DNA from: Mycobacteriales bacterium
GTDB taxonomy: Bacteria > Actinomycetota > Actinomycetes > Mycobacteriales > CADCTP01
Direction of reading: 5' to 3'
Assembly: GCA_035995165.1 (NCBI GenBank)
Contig: DASYKU010000019.1
Location: 1-64,000, forward strand
Length of the DNA stretch: 64,000 bases
How positions within the stretch are numbered: position 1 is the stretch's first letter; each line of letters starts with the position of its first letter. The notes beneath the pieces are model-generated. The model searched no databases, was not told the DNA's origin, and saw only the letters and a program-made list of their open reading frames with translations. Of this stretch, positions 27,666-36,091 are shown piece by piece. The position numbers were made by a program, and so were the translations under genes.

Positions 27666-28847
27666 CTACTTGGCGGTCGTGCTCAACCCGATGGACGGGT
27701 CGACGAACTCGTTGGTGTAGAGGTCGGACGGCTGCAGACCGGTCTTGATGGTCTTGCGCTGCGCGGCGAAGATCGGCGTGAGGATGTCGATCATGCGTTG
27801 CATCCGGTCGTTGGCCATGTTGCCCAGCGTCTTGTCCGGGCCGTTGCCGACCAGGCCGAGGTTCTTCAGCGTCTTGACCGCGTAGTCGGCCATGCCCGGC
27901 GAGTACGTCCAGAAGTCGTGCAGGGTCTGGACGGCCTTGATGACCAGCGTGTTGGTCGCGGCCGGGTTGGTGATGAAGTCGACCGAGGCCTGCTGCAGGA
28001 TCGGCACCAGCTTCTTCAGGCAGGGCGCCAGCTTCTCCTTGTCGGCCGGCCGGATGCTCAGGGCCTCGCCGTACATCGGGTAGCCGGTGTCGTTGACCAG
28101 CTGCAGGTCGGTGTCGTACGAGTGCCCCTCGACCTCGGCCTTGAAGATGTACGGCTCCGAGGTGGCGAAGCCGGCGTTGGCGATCGCGCCGTCGGAGGCG
28201 ACGAACTTCGACGGCGTGCCGTCGTAGGAGCCGTCGAGCTGGCTGGCCCGCACCAGGCCCGCACCGAGCAGGTACTGCATGTACGTGTCGGTCTGGAAGT
28301 ACAGGATCTTGGTGTTGGTCTGGCCGATGTCCGCGATCGTGTTGAAGTCCGGGTGCTTCTTCTTGTCCCAGGCGATCATGATCGGGCTGATCTCCAGCGG
28401 CGCGACGACCGCGAGGGTCGGCTGCGACTGGGAGTTCTGCACGGCCTCGTCGGTGGAGACCTGGCCGAGGGTGATCGACTTGTCCGCGTACATCTGGGCC
28501 GAGACCTGCTGGAAGCCGATGGCGGGGCCGCCGTTGCGGATCTCCACGGTCACGCCGGTGTCCTGACCGGAGGCGACCAGCGGGCCCTTCAGGACCTTCT
28601 TGTTCTTGTCGACCGTGTAGCCCGGGCCGAGCAGCTGGTAGAGGTTGCCGTACTCGCTCTCGGGGAACCAGTCGGTCTGGATCACCACGTTGGCCGGGCA
28701 GACGCCCTTGAGGCTCAGCGCGGCCCCGGACGCCTTGGGCGCCGGCGCGCTCTGGTCCGTGGTGGTCGAGTTGCTGCTGCACGCCGCGGCGGTCAGCAGC
28801 AGCGCGATGCCGCCTGCCACCATCGGGGCGAGCTTGCGTTGACGCAT
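27666..28847 (-). CDS. NMT1/THI5-like substrate-binding lipoprotein, second copy
   Basis: 393 residues, the same length as its paralogue at 22354. Lipobox AAAC with Cys23. The mature part opens SLKGVCPANVVIQTDWFPESEYGNLYQLLG; DWFPE-EYGNLY is the NMT1/THI5 signature region. HPDFNTIADIGQT, GTP, LAPCLKKLVPI and FAAQ are shared with the paralogue, which is about half identical by eye. The ATG has AGGAGA before it. Two binding proteins of the same kind but unlike pockets suggest two related ligands, or one ligand at two affinities. A long N-terminal extension in frame is antisense-like noise over the permease gene. Confidence 0.88.
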   Translation of the reverse strand: MRQRKLAPMVAGGIALLLTAAACSSNSTTTDQSAPAPKASGAALSLKGVCPANVVIQTDWFPESEYGNLYQLLGPGYTVDKNKKVLKGPLVASGQDTGVTVEIRNGGPAIGFQQVSAQMYADKSITLGQVSTDEAVQNSQSQPTLAVVAPLEISPIMIAWDKKKHPDFNTIADIGQTNTKILYFQTDTYMQYLLGAGLVRASQLDGSYDGTPSKFVASDGAIANAGFATSEPYIFKAEVEGHSYDTDLQLVNDTGYPMYGEALSIRPADKEKLAPCLKKLVPILQQASVDFITNPAATNTLVIKAVQTLHDFWTYSPGMADYAVKTLKNLGLVGNGPDKTLGNMANDRMQRMIDILTPIFAAQRKTIKTGLQPSDLYTNEFVDPSIGLSTTAK

Positions 28848-28921
28848 CGTTCTCCTCGTGAGGTGCGGGGTTGCTGGCCGGCCCGGGAGCCGGCCTGGGG
28901 AGAGGGAGAGAGAGGGACGGG

Positions 28922-29794
28922 TCAGGCGGGCCTGTCGTACGCCGACGAGCCGTACCAGCCGCCGGTCGCGATCCGGTTGATGGCCCCGAACAGCGAGAAC
29001 GCCAGCACGCCGAGGAGAGACGCGGCGAGGGCGGCGCCGAAGAGCTGCTCGGACTGCAACCGGGCCCGGTAGAGGTCGATGAGCACGCCGATCCCGGCCT
29101 GGCCCTGCTTGAAGAAGAAGTCGCCGACGACGGAGCCGACGATCGCGAGCGTGGCCGAGACCTGGAAGCCGGTGAGGATCGCCGGCATCGCCGCCGGCAG
29201 CTGCAGCTTCCACAGCCGGACCAGCCGGTTGGAGCGGTGCAGCGTGAACAGCTCGTGCTGGCCCCGCTCGGCCGCCTGCAGCCCGAACAGGGTGCTGGAG
29301 ATGACCGGGAACAACGCGATGAGGACCGTCACGATGAGCCGGCTGGTGAGGCCGAAGTCGAACCAGAAGCCGATCACCGGCACCAGCGCGAGCGTGGGCA
29401 CGCACTGCAGGATCACCGCGTACGGGTAGATCGAGCGCTCCACCCAGCGGGCCTGGCTCATCGCGATCCCGAGCGCCATCCCGATCACGATCGAGATGAG
29501 CAGGCCGAGCGCGGCGATCCAGGTCGAGAGCCAGAGCGCGGTGAAGATGTCGGTCCGGTTCTGCGCGTCGAAGAACGACACGATGATCACCCGGTGCGGC
29601 GGCGGCAGCAGGAAGCGCCGATCGGCGTCGAGGAACACGTACGAGATGTAGTACCAGACCCCGAGAACGATCATCAGGGTCACCAACGGTGGGAACCAGG
29701 TGGCGAACAGCCCCCGACGTCGACGTGCCCGTCGGAACGGAGCGCCCACCACCGCTCCTCCACCCGTTTCCGGCAAACGGGTGTCCACGCTCAT
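28922..29794 (-). CDS. ABC importer permease (BPD_transp_1), second copy
   Basis: 290 residues from ATG 29794, with GGAGG at good spacing. Same architecture as the first permease: FPPLVTLMIVLGVWYYISYVFL, LPPPHR, IAMSQARWVERSIYPYAVILQ, FPVISSTLFGLQAAE and the contact loop FTLHRSNRLVRLWKLQLPAAMPAILTG. First gene of a minus-strand operon with binding protein, amidohydrolase, oxygenase and the other permease. The gap of 74 bases to the binding protein holds only its ribosome site. Confidence 0.92.
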   Translation of the reverse strand: MSVDTRLPETGGGAVVGAPFRRARRRRGLFATWFPPLVTLMIVLGVWYYISYVFLDADRRFLLPPPHRVIIVSFFDAQNRTDIFTALWLSTWIAALGLLISIVIGMALGIAMSQARWVERSIYPYAVILQCVPTLALVPVIGFWFDFGLTSRLIVTVLIALFPVISSTLFGLQAAERGQHELFTLHRSNRLVRLWKLQLPAAMPAILTGFQVSATLAIVGSVVGDFFFKQGQAGIGVLIDLYRARLQSEQLFGAALAASLLGVLAFSLFGAINRIATGGWYGSSAYDRPA

Positions 29795-29838
29795 CCGAAC
29801 GCCTCCCGGATCTCGACCCTGCACGGCGGTCCGCTCGG

Positions 29839-29868
29839 CGTATATCACGGACGCTGCGTGTCGCCTAA
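29839..29868 (-). promoter_or_regulatory. Possible promoter of the permease-binding protein-amidohydrolase operon
   Basis: On the minus strand TTAGGC (29863-29868), 18 bases and TATACG (29839-29844) give a weak primary-sigma pattern 45 bases before the permease ATG, in the most AT-rich stretch nearby. Two small palindromes, TGTCGACA and ATACCGTAT, lie just upstream. Confidence 0.35.
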
Positions 29869-29944
29869 ATGTCTCTCTGTAGTCCCCCCGTGTCGACATA
29901 CCGTATAGCACGTCACCCGGCTGCGGCATGCGTATGGCGAACTG

Positions 29945-29961
29945 CATCACGGAGAGTGACC
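29945..29961. promoter_or_regulatory. GGTCACT-type inverted repeat (operator candidate 3)
   Basis: Read on the minus strand: GGTCACT ctc CGTGATG. It matches the elements at 21437-21455 and 21502-21518 in the half-site TCACT and, with one mismatch, in the facing AGTGA. It is in the gap upstream of the second permease operon, overlapping only the space after the methyltransferase-2 start side. Confidence 0.45.
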
Positions 29962-29978
29962 AACGGTTTCGGACGCAT

Positions 29979-30785
29979 CTACGCTTCGGCACCCGGAGTG
30001 GGACGAGCGGCGCTCTTGCGGGCGACCCACACGCACTCCGACGGCCACCGACGGGCCCAATCCACGTCCACGAACGGCCAGGGCGTCGTCCCGTCCTCCG
30101 GAGCGCGGATCTCGGTCAGCCCCTCGACGTCGAAACCGGCGTCGCGCAGCACCCGGAACCACTGCCCGTACGGCAGCTGGAACTCGGTGGTGCCGAAGGC
30201 GGGGGTGTCGATCTCGTACAGCCCGAAGTACGGCCGGATCAACCGGTCGGTGGCCAGCCCGCTGGCGTCGGTCCTGCTGCAGATGGTGAGCAGCGGGCTC
30301 GCAGTGAGGAAGATCAGCCAACCGCCGGGGCGCAGCAGCCGGGCCGCCTCCGGCACCCAGCGGTGCGGGTCGCACCAGCTGCTCGCGCCGTACTCGGACA
30401 GGGCCAGGTCGAAGCGGCCGTCCGGGTAGTCCACCCGCTCGGCGTCGCCGTGCACGAGCGGGAACTCCAGGCCGTGCTGCTGCTGGAGCTCGCGGGCGAA
30501 GCCGAGCTGCTGGGCCGAGGCGTCCAGGGCGACCGGGCGGGCGCCGGCCCGGGCCAGCCAGGCCGAGAAGTACGCGGTGCCGCAGCCGAGCTCGATCGTG
30601 TCCATCCCGGCCACGTCCGGCAGCAGGCGCAGCTCGGCCTCGGGGATGCTCCAGTCGCCCCAGTTCGGCTCGGCCGCCCACATGGCCGCGCCGTACTCGC
30701 GCTGCTGGGCGAACTCGCCCTCGGCGCCGGTGAGCGAGTCCCAGAACCGCTGCGCCTGCTGGAGGCGGTCGTCCGGCCCGGTCAC
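29979..30785 (-). CDS. SAM-dependent methyltransferase next to the second ATPase
   Basis: 268 residues from GTG 30785, overlapping the ATPase stop by GTGA. Methyltransf_25/11 type: MDTIELGCGTAYFSAWLARAG is motif I, followed by PVALDASAQQLGFAREL and FDLALSEYGASSWCDPHRWVPEAARLLRPGGWLIFLTA. The N-terminus FWDSLTGAEGEFAQQREYGAAMWAAEPNWG is typical of a group of actinobacterial enzymes of unknown substrate. Its conserved place next to the importer ATPase hints at the same metabolite. Confidence 0.87.
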   Translation of the reverse strand: MTGPDDRLQQAQRFWDSLTGAEGEFAQQREYGAAMWAAEPNWGDWSIPEAELRLLPDVAGMDTIELGCGTAYFSAWLARAGARPVALDASAQQLGFARELQQQHGLEFPLVHGDAERVDYPDGRFDLALSEYGASSWCDPHRWVPEAARLLRPGGWLIFLTASPLLTICSRTDASGLATDRLIRPYFGLYEIDTPAFGTTEFQLPYGQWFRVLRDAGFDVEGLTEIRAPEDGTTPWPFVDVDWARRWPSECVWVARKSAARPTPGAEA

Positions 30786-31531
30786 GGGGCCGGCCGCCGC
30801 GGCACCTCGCGCAGCAGGTCCGAGACCTCGCCGGCGACCTTGCCGAACTCCTCCGAGTAGCGCAGGTCCGGCTGTCGCGGGTACCCGAACGGCACCGGCA
30901 CGTCGCCGAGGATGCGGCCCGGCCGCGGCGACATCACCACCACCCGGGTGGACAGGAACACCGCCTCGGCCACCGAGTGGGTGATGAACAGCGCGGCGAA
31001 GTGCCGGTCCGCGAACAGCTGCAGCAGCTCGTCGTTCAGCCGCTCCCGGGTCATCTCGTCCAGCGCGCCGAACGGCTCGTCGAAGAGGAACACGTCCGGC
31101 TGCAGCACCAGCGAGCGGGCCAGCGAGGTCCGCATCCGCATGCCGCCGGACAGCGAGCGCGGCCGGTGCTTCTCGAAGCCGTCCAGCCCGACGACGCGGA
31201 TGGCGTCGGTGACCCGGGCCTCCCGCTCGGCCTTGGGCAGGTGCTCCAGCTCGGCCAGCAGCCCGACGTTCTTGCGGACCGTACGCCAGGGCAGCAGCGT
31301 CGGGTCCTGGAAGACGTAGCCGACGTGGTCGGAGGAGACCGTCACGGTCCCGGTGGAGGCGTGGTCCAGGCCGGAGGCCAGCCGGAGCAGGGTGCTCTTC
31401 CCGCACCCGGACGGGCCGACGACCGAGACGAACTCGCCGCGGTCCACCACGAGGCCGACGTCCTGCAGCGCCTGGGTGCCGTCGGGGAAGGTCCGGCCGA
31501 CGCCGGCGAACTCCAGCATCGGGGCAGTCAC
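30782..31531 (-). CDS. ABC importer ATPase (NitT/TauT type), second set
   Basis: 249 residues from GTG 31531; the 83-residue Arg-rich extension seen upstream in the same frame overlaps another gene and is dropped. Walker A GPSGCGKST, FQDPTLLPW, signature LSGGMRMR, Walker B DVFLFDEPFGALDE and FITHSVAEAVFLS match the first ATPase closely, including GRILGDVPVPFGYPR against GRIIADVPVPFEYPR. With the methyltransferase it forms a two-gene unit upstream of the permease operon. Confidence 0.93.
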   Translation of the reverse strand: MTAPMLEFAGVGRTFPDGTQALQDVGLVVDRGEFVSVVGPSGCGKSTLLRLASGLDHASTGTVTVSSDHVGYVFQDPTLLPWRTVRKNVGLLAELEHLPKAEREARVTDAIRVVGLDGFEKHRPRSLSGGMRMRTSLARSLVLQPDVFLFDEPFGALDEMTRERLNDELLQLFADRHFAALFITHSVAEAVFLSTRVVVMSPRPGRILGDVPVPFGYPRQPDLRYSEEFGKVAGEVSDLLREVPRRPAP

Positions 31532-31565
31532 GTTCCGGGATAGTAGTCGGGCGGCCTGAGGCCGG

Positions 31566-32573
31566 TCAGCGGCCCAGGAGCCGGGACATGACCTCGTTGT
31601 CCTCGCCGTCCTCACGAGCGCGGCGTCGACGCGGTGGTACGGACTCGCCCGCGGCGGGCTGTCTCGGCGCGGGCGGGACGGGCGGCGACCCGTACTGCCG
31701 GCCGGGTGGCGGCGGGACGTAGGCCGGGGCCGGCGACGCGTAAGTGGGCGACTCGTAGCGCGGCGGCGCCGGCGTCTCATGGGACCGTGGCTGTCGGGGC
31801 GGTTCGTAGGCCGGTGGGGTCGAGTAGGTCGGTGGGGTCGAGTAAGCCGGTGGGGTCGAATAGGGCGGTGGGGTCGAATAGGGCGACGGGGCCGAGTAGG
31901 TCGGCGCCGGCGTGTACGACGGCGGGAGCGGATCGCTGAGCGGGTCCGGCCCGGGGTCGGCGTAGTTCGGGAACGGCGAGTAGCCGGAGGCGCCGTACGC
32001 CGGCGGCTCGTCGAAGATCGACGGCGCGGCCGGCTCCGGCGGCGGCACGGTCAGCTCCGGCGGCACCGGCATGCCGATCCCGAGCCGGCGGGCCTCGTCC
32101 TGCAGCGCCCGCAGGCTGCCGCCGATCAGCCGGGTGGTCTCGATCCGCTCCATCCGCAGCTCGCCGTCGAGCCGCTCGATCATCTCGCCCCGCATCCGGC
32201 CGACCTCACCGCGCAGCGCGGCCACGTCCTCGGCCAGCCCGCGCTCGAGCTCGCGGCGGAGGTAGACCTCCAGCTGCAGCTCGTACTCGCGGCGGGCCGC
32301 GACCTCGCGCTCCAGCTCGATCTCGTACGTCTTGCGCAGCTCGAGCGCGCTGCCGGGCCCGTCCCCGTCCGGCTCGGTCTCCCGCCGGCGCGGCGCCGCG
32401 AACGCGGCCAGCACGAACGCCCAGAGCGCGCCGACCACCGCGACCCGCAGCGTCTGCGGGTCGTCGCTGATCACCACCGCCGCGGTCGAGGCCAGCGCGA
32501 TGAGCACCGCCAGCCCCAGCGCGGCCGAGCGCAGGCCGCCGCGACCGGCTGATCCGGAGCGGGCGGGGGCCAT
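31566..32573 (-). CDS. DUF6779-type membrane protein with coiled coil and Pro/Tyr tail (Rv3604c family)
   Basis: 335 residues. Two membrane helices at the N-terminus (AALGLAVLIALASTAAVVI and LRVAVVGALWAFVLAAFAA) are followed by a charged coiled coil (about 80-165, LRKTYEIELEREVAARREYELQLEVYLRREL) and a long tail rich in Pro, Tyr, Ser and Thr. The tail holds STPPxY repeats. The position between the DUF2520 and DUF3180 families matches Rv3604c in M. tuberculosis, which has the same make-up. Function unknown; possibly an envelope scaffold. Confidence 0.82.
   Translation of the reverse strand: MAPARSGSAGRGGLRSAALGLAVLIALASTAAVVISDDPQTLRVAVVGALWAFVLAAFAAPRRRETEPDGDGPGSALELRKTYEIELEREVAARREYELQLEVYLRRELERGLAEDVAALRGEVGRMRGEMIERLDGELRMERIETTRLIGGSLRALQDEARRLGIGMPVPPELTVPPPEPAAPSIFDEPPAYGASGYSPFPNYADPGPDPLSDPLPPSYTPAPTYSAPSPYSTPPPYSTPPAYSTPPTYSTPPAYEPPRQPRSHETPAPPRYESPTYASPAPAYVPPPPGRQYGSPPVPPAPRQPAAGESVPPRRRRAREDGEDNEVMSRLLGR
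31807..31896 (+). repeat. 18-bp tandem repeat inside the DUF6779 gene
   Basis: Five units of 18 bases (consensus TAGGYCGGTGGGGTCGAG, plus strand) from 31807. On the coding strand each gives six residues of the form YSTPPx. The unit keeps the frame, so copy number can change without breaking the gene. Confidence 0.85.
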
Positions 32574-32607
32574 CGGGTCACCTTAGGGGACGCACGTGGC
32601 GAACTGC

Positions 32608-33519
32608 TCAGATGAGCCGCGCGTCCTGCAGGAAGCGTTTGGCCAACCCGTCCGGGTCCTGGCCGTCGAGGTCCTGGCGCTTGTTCAGCTCCTGCAGCTT
32701 CTCCGTCGTCAGGGCCCGGTTCACGCTGTCCACCACCGCGCGGGCGGCGGCCGGCAGCCGGCTGCGGTAGAGCGCGAGGATGTTGCCGGCCGGCTGCAGC
32801 AGCAGGTCGTCGCGCAGCACCACCAGGCTGTCGGCCGCGATCCCGCCGGCCGAGGACTGCACGGTGCCCACGTCGACGGTGCCCTTGCGCAGCGCGGCGA
32901 AGATCTGCGGGGCGGACACGTCGCCGAGCTCGTCCACGCCCTTGAACCGCAGGCCGTAGCGGGCCTGCAGGCCGAGCAGGCAGAAGTCGTCGGTGGCGCA
33001 GCCGGTCGGGCCGCCGAGCACCAGGTCGCCGTTGAGCTTGGCCAGGTCCGAGACGGCGGCCAGCTTGTCGTCGTCGGCCAGCGTCTTCGGCACCGCGAAC
33101 GCGGTCTGGTCGGTCGCGATCGAGGGCCGGGTCACCCCGAGCGGGCGGTCGGTGAGCAGCCCGTCCAGGATCCGGGCGGTGTGCTCGACGTCACCGGACG
33201 GAGCGGCCGGCCGGTGCGCGATCGGGACCCCGGTACGCAGGTACTCGGTGAGCGGGGCCAGGTAGTCCGGCACCACGTCCAGCTCGCCGCGCTGCAAGGC
33301 CGGCACGTACGCGGCCCGGCTGCCGGCGTCGAACCGGGTGGTGACGGCGAAGCCGGCCTTGGTCAGGGCCTGCGCGTACATCCGGGCGATGATCTGCTGC
33401 TCCGGCGCCAGGCCCGCGCCGACGACGACCGTCGGCTCGGCCGTGGCCGGCTTCGGGTCGCTGCCGGTGCAGCCGCTGACCAGCAGCACGGTCAGGACCA
33501 GCAGCAGCGCGGACTTCAC
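32608..33519 (-). CDS. OpuAC-type substrate-binding lipoprotein
   Basis: 303 residues from GTG. Lipobox LLVSGC with Cys17. The OpuAC fold (glycine betaine/choline/proline betaine binding) shows in VVVGAGLAPEQQIIARMYAQALTKAGF, LQRGELDVVPDYLAPLTEYL and the C-terminal DLDGQDPDGLAKRFLQ. A CATDDFCLLGLQARYGL segment with two Cys is present. No OpuA/ProU permease or ATPase is adjacent, so it is an orphan unless its partners lie elsewhere. Stop and downstream DUF6779 gene are 34 bases apart. Confidence 0.88.
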   Translation of the reverse strand: MKSALLLVLTVLLVSGCTGSDPKPATAEPTVVVGAGLAPEQQIIARMYAQALTKAGFAVTTRFDAGSRAAYVPALQRGELDVVPDYLAPLTEYLRTGVPIAHRPAAPSGDVEHTARILDGLLTDRPLGVTRPSIATDQTAFAVPKTLADDDKLAAVSDLAKLNGDLVLGGPTGCATDDFCLLGLQARYGLRFKGVDELGDVSAPQIFAALRKGTVDVGTVQSSAGGIAADSLVVLRDDLLLQPAGNILALYRSRLPAAARAVVDSVNRALTTEKLQELNKRQDLDGQDPDGLAKRFLQDARLI

Positions 33520-33600
33520 CAGCGCTCGCCCACCCTCCCGGTCGTGTACGGCTCGCCCGACCGGGACCGGTCACGACCATTCGAGGGGGACAGCCAACCA

Positions 33601-33620
33601 CGCGGACCGTACGGCCCGCG
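33601..33620 (-). terminator. Palindrome downstream of the diguanylate cyclase gene
   Basis: CGCGG a CCGTACGG c CCGCG is a 20-base palindrome with one mismatched pair, 22 bases past the stop of the diguanylate cyclase gene and 81 before the binding-protein start. It could be a terminator hairpin or an operator. Confidence 0.35.
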
Positions 33621-33641
33621 TCCGGGTTTCCGGTTCGGGGT

Positions 33642-34967
33642 CTACTTGACCGCGCGCAGGGCCGCCGTGGCCGGCCGCGGCACGAACACCTCGGCGTTGC
33701 GGGTCGCCTGCTTGACCTTGTACATGTTCGCGTCGGCCGCGCCGAGCAGCCGGGCGGCCGGGAAGTCGGGATCGTCGGTGGACGCCTGGCCGATACTGGC
33801 CCGGACGTTGACGATGCCCTCCTCGAACGCGACCGGCGCGGCCACCGCCTGGGCCAGCCGGTGCGCGATCTCCTCGGCCGGCACCTCGTGCGGCAGCGAC
33901 TTGAGGATGACCACGAACTCATCGCCGCCGAGCCGGCCGATCGTGTCGGTCGGCCGCAGCGCGCCCCGCATCCGCTCCGCCGCCGCCCGCAAGACCCGGT
34001 CCCCGACCGCGTGCCCGTGCATGTCGTTGACCTGCTTGAAGCCGTCGAGGTCGGCGAACAGGACGTGCACCTGGCCGGGTTCGGCCCGCAGCGAGCGCAG
34101 CGCGGCGCCGAGTTTGTGCAGCACCAGGCCCCGGTTGGGCAGCCCGGTCAGCGGGTCGTGGGTCGCCTTGCGGTGCAGGTCGTACTCGGTGTTCTTCTGC
34201 TGGGTCACGTCCACCAGGTGGACGATGTACGACTTCTGCCCGACCAGCGCGGACACCGAGGCGTGCACCCAGCCGTCGCCGCCGGCCCCGGTCCGGTAGC
34301 GGAAGGTGCCGGAGACGTCGTCCTCGGTGCCGTCCACGACCCGGTCGAAGTCGCCGCGGACCCGCTCCGAGTCCTCCGGGTGCAGGTGGTGCCAGATCAG
34401 GTCGCCGTGCAGCGTGGCCATCCGGCGGCCGAACAGCCGGGCCAGCGCGGCGTTGACGTCGAGGAACATGCCCGCCCGGTCGACGATCGCCATCCCGGTC
34501 GGCGCGTTCTGGAACGCGGCCCGGAACTTCTCCTCGGCCGCCCGGACCTGGGCCTCGGAGCTGCGCCGGTGGGTGATGTCGCGGGCGACGATCAGCGCGC
34601 CGTTGCGGCCGCTGAAGGAGACCTGCCGGCCGGCCGCCTCGATCTGCACGGCCTGGCCGTCCAGCCGGATCAGGGTCTCCTCGACGTACTCGAGGTTCTT
34701 GCCGTCGACCATTCCGCTCAGCCGCAGCTCGGCCTCGGACCGGATCGCCTCGTCCATGAAGTCGAGCGCCGGCCGGGTCTGCAGGTCGGAGATCTTGCTG
34801 GCGCCGAGCAGCTGCAGGCCGCGCCAGTTGGCGAAGGCGTGGTAGCCGTCGACGATCACGAACACCGCGTCCGGGGAGAGCTCGACCAGAGCCCGGAAGT
34901 GCTCGTCGGACGGGCCGACGACAAGGGAGCCGGCCTCCGGCTCACCTTCTCGACTGTGCCTGCCCAT
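33642..34967 (-). CDS. PAS-PAS-GGDEF diguanylate cyclase
   Basis: 441 residues, no membrane helix. Two PAS domains (about 20-140 and 145-265; FRALVELSPDAVFVIVDG and FRAAFQNAPTGMAIVDRAG) are followed by a GGDEF domain (about 270-435). The active loop is intact, GRLGGDEFVVILK, and RPTD five residues before it is the RxxD inhibitory site, so the protein should make cyclic di-GMP and be shut off by it. HDPLTGLPNRG is the entry motif. No EAL domain. It probably senses a cytoplasmic cue; nothing adjacent shows which. Confidence 0.94.
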   Translation of the reverse strand: MGRHSREGEPEAGSLVVGPSDEHFRALVELSPDAVFVIVDGYHAFANWRGLQLLGASKISDLQTRPALDFMDEAIRSEAELRLSGMVDGKNLEYVEETLIRLDGQAVQIEAAGRQVSFSGRNGALIVARDITHRRSSEAQVRAAEEKFRAAFQNAPTGMAIVDRAGMFLDVNAALARLFGRRMATLHGDLIWHHLHPEDSERVRGDFDRVVDGTEDDVSGTFRYRTGAGGDGWVHASVSALVGQKSYIVHLVDVTQQKNTEYDLHRKATHDPLTGLPNRGLVLHKLGAALRSLRAEPGQVHVLFADLDGFKQVNDMHGHAVGDRVLRAAAERMRGALRPTDTIGRLGGDEFVVILKSLPHEVPAEEIAHRLAQAVAAPVAFEEGIVNVRASIGQASTDDPDFPAARLLGAADANMYKVKQATRNAEVFVPRPATAALRAVK

Positions 34968-35075
34968 CCCACCCCACTCAGGACCGATGACGACCCCAAC
35001 TGATCCTAGGAAGTTAACAGTCCGATCGCGTTACGTCGCGGGTTCTTGTGGACGCTTCCGAGCTGCGACAAGTAG

Positions 35076-35561
35076 TTAGGCCCCGGTTGATCCATCCGGC
35101 CTAGTCCGCGTCTCGCTGTCCGGCGGTGCCGGGGCCCGGCAGCAGTATTCGAGCCACAGTCCGGCCCCGGCCAGGGCCAGCCCGGCGACCACCCCGACGC
35201 TCCCGGTACGGGTGTCGCCGCCGGCCGCCATGAGCTGCCCCAGCCGCGGTACGGCATAGAGCAGCAGGCCGGCCCAGCTGCCGGTCACGACCGCGCCGAC
35301 GACCGCACTCGCCTTGGCCAGCGCGAACATCTGCGCCGCGACCAGCGGCTGCACCGGCAGCGCGCCGGGCCGCCGGCGGATCCGGTCGCGCAGCTGGTTG
35401 GCCGCGAGCGTCTCGGCGATGGCCAGCAGCACCAGCGAGAGCGGCACGAACCAGCTCAGCCGCGGCAGGTCGCCGTACCACTGGCGCAGGGCGAGCCAGG
35501 TGATGCCGGTCACAGCCAGGGCGTAGCCGATCAGGTCCCGGATCCGGGTTGGGCTGATCAC
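35076..35561 (-). CDS. DUF3180 membrane protein (Rv3605c family)
   Basis: 161 residues from GTG. Four membrane helices: YALAVTGITWLALRQW, WFVPLSLVLLAIAETLAA, ASAVVGAVVTGSWAGLLLYAV and VGVVAGLALAGAGLWLEY. ARG-rich loop RDRIRRRPG between 2 and 3. The start overlaps the folK stop by GTGA, so it is translated with the folate genes, as in M. tuberculosis. The function is unknown; it may serve folate or membrane biology. Confidence 0.92.
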   Translation of the reverse strand: MISPTRIRDLIGYALAVTGITWLALRQWYGDLPRLSWFVPLSLVLLAIAETLAANQLRDRIRRRPGALPVQPLVAAQMFALAKASAVVGAVVTGSWAGLLLYAVPRLGQLMAAGGDTRTGSVGVVAGLALAGAGLWLEYCCRAPAPPDSETRTRPDGSTGA

Positions 35562-36028
35562 CGCAGCACCAGGTCCGTACGGCGGACATCGTCGCTGTCC
35601 GTTATCAGGTCTGCAATACGACCCTGTCCGGTCAGGACCGCGTCCGGCTCGACGTCGGTCCAGGGCACCAGCACGAACGCACGCTCGTGGGCGTGCGGGT
35701 GCGGGAGGGTCAGGTCGGGGTCGGGATTGACCACGCCGTCCACGTCGATCACGTCGACGTCGAGGGTGCGCGGGCCCCAGTGCACCTCCCGGGTCCGGCC
35801 GGCGGCCTGCTCGCAGGCGTGCGCCCGGGCCAGCCAGCCGTACGCGTCGGTGCCGGGGTCGTCGACGACCAGGATCGCGTTGAGGTAGTCGTCCTGGTCG
35901 ACGCCGCCCCAGGGTGCGGTCTCGTACACCGGGCTGACCGCGATCGGGTCGAGGGCGGCGACGACGGACTTCAGGTGCGCCAGCCGGTCGCCGAGATTCG
36001 ACCCGATGGACAGCACGGCCCGGCTCAC
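35558..36028 (-). CDS. folK: 6-hydroxymethyl-7,8-dihydropterin pyrophosphokinase
   Basis: Transfers pyrophosphate from ATP to the pterin in folate synthesis. 156 residues from GTG, the usual size. AVLSIGSNLGDRLAHL at the N-terminus, SPVYETAPWG, and the metal/ATP block RTLDVDVIDVDG followed by LTLPHPHAHERAFVLVPW are complete. It follows folB after a 63-base gap and is coupled to DUF3180. Confidence 0.96.
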   Translation of the reverse strand: MSRAVLSIGSNLGDRLAHLKSVVAALDPIAVSPVYETAPWGGVDQDDYLNAILVVDDPGTDAYGWLARAHACEQAAGRTREVHWGPRTLDVDVIDVDGVVNPDPDLTLPHPHAHERAFVLVPWTDVEPDAVLTGQGRIADLITDSDDVRRTDLVLR

Positions 36029-36091
36029 CGGCGCCGCCCGCTCGTCGGGGCGCTCATCGGTGGACCGCCGGGCCGCTCGGGGCCGGGGGGC

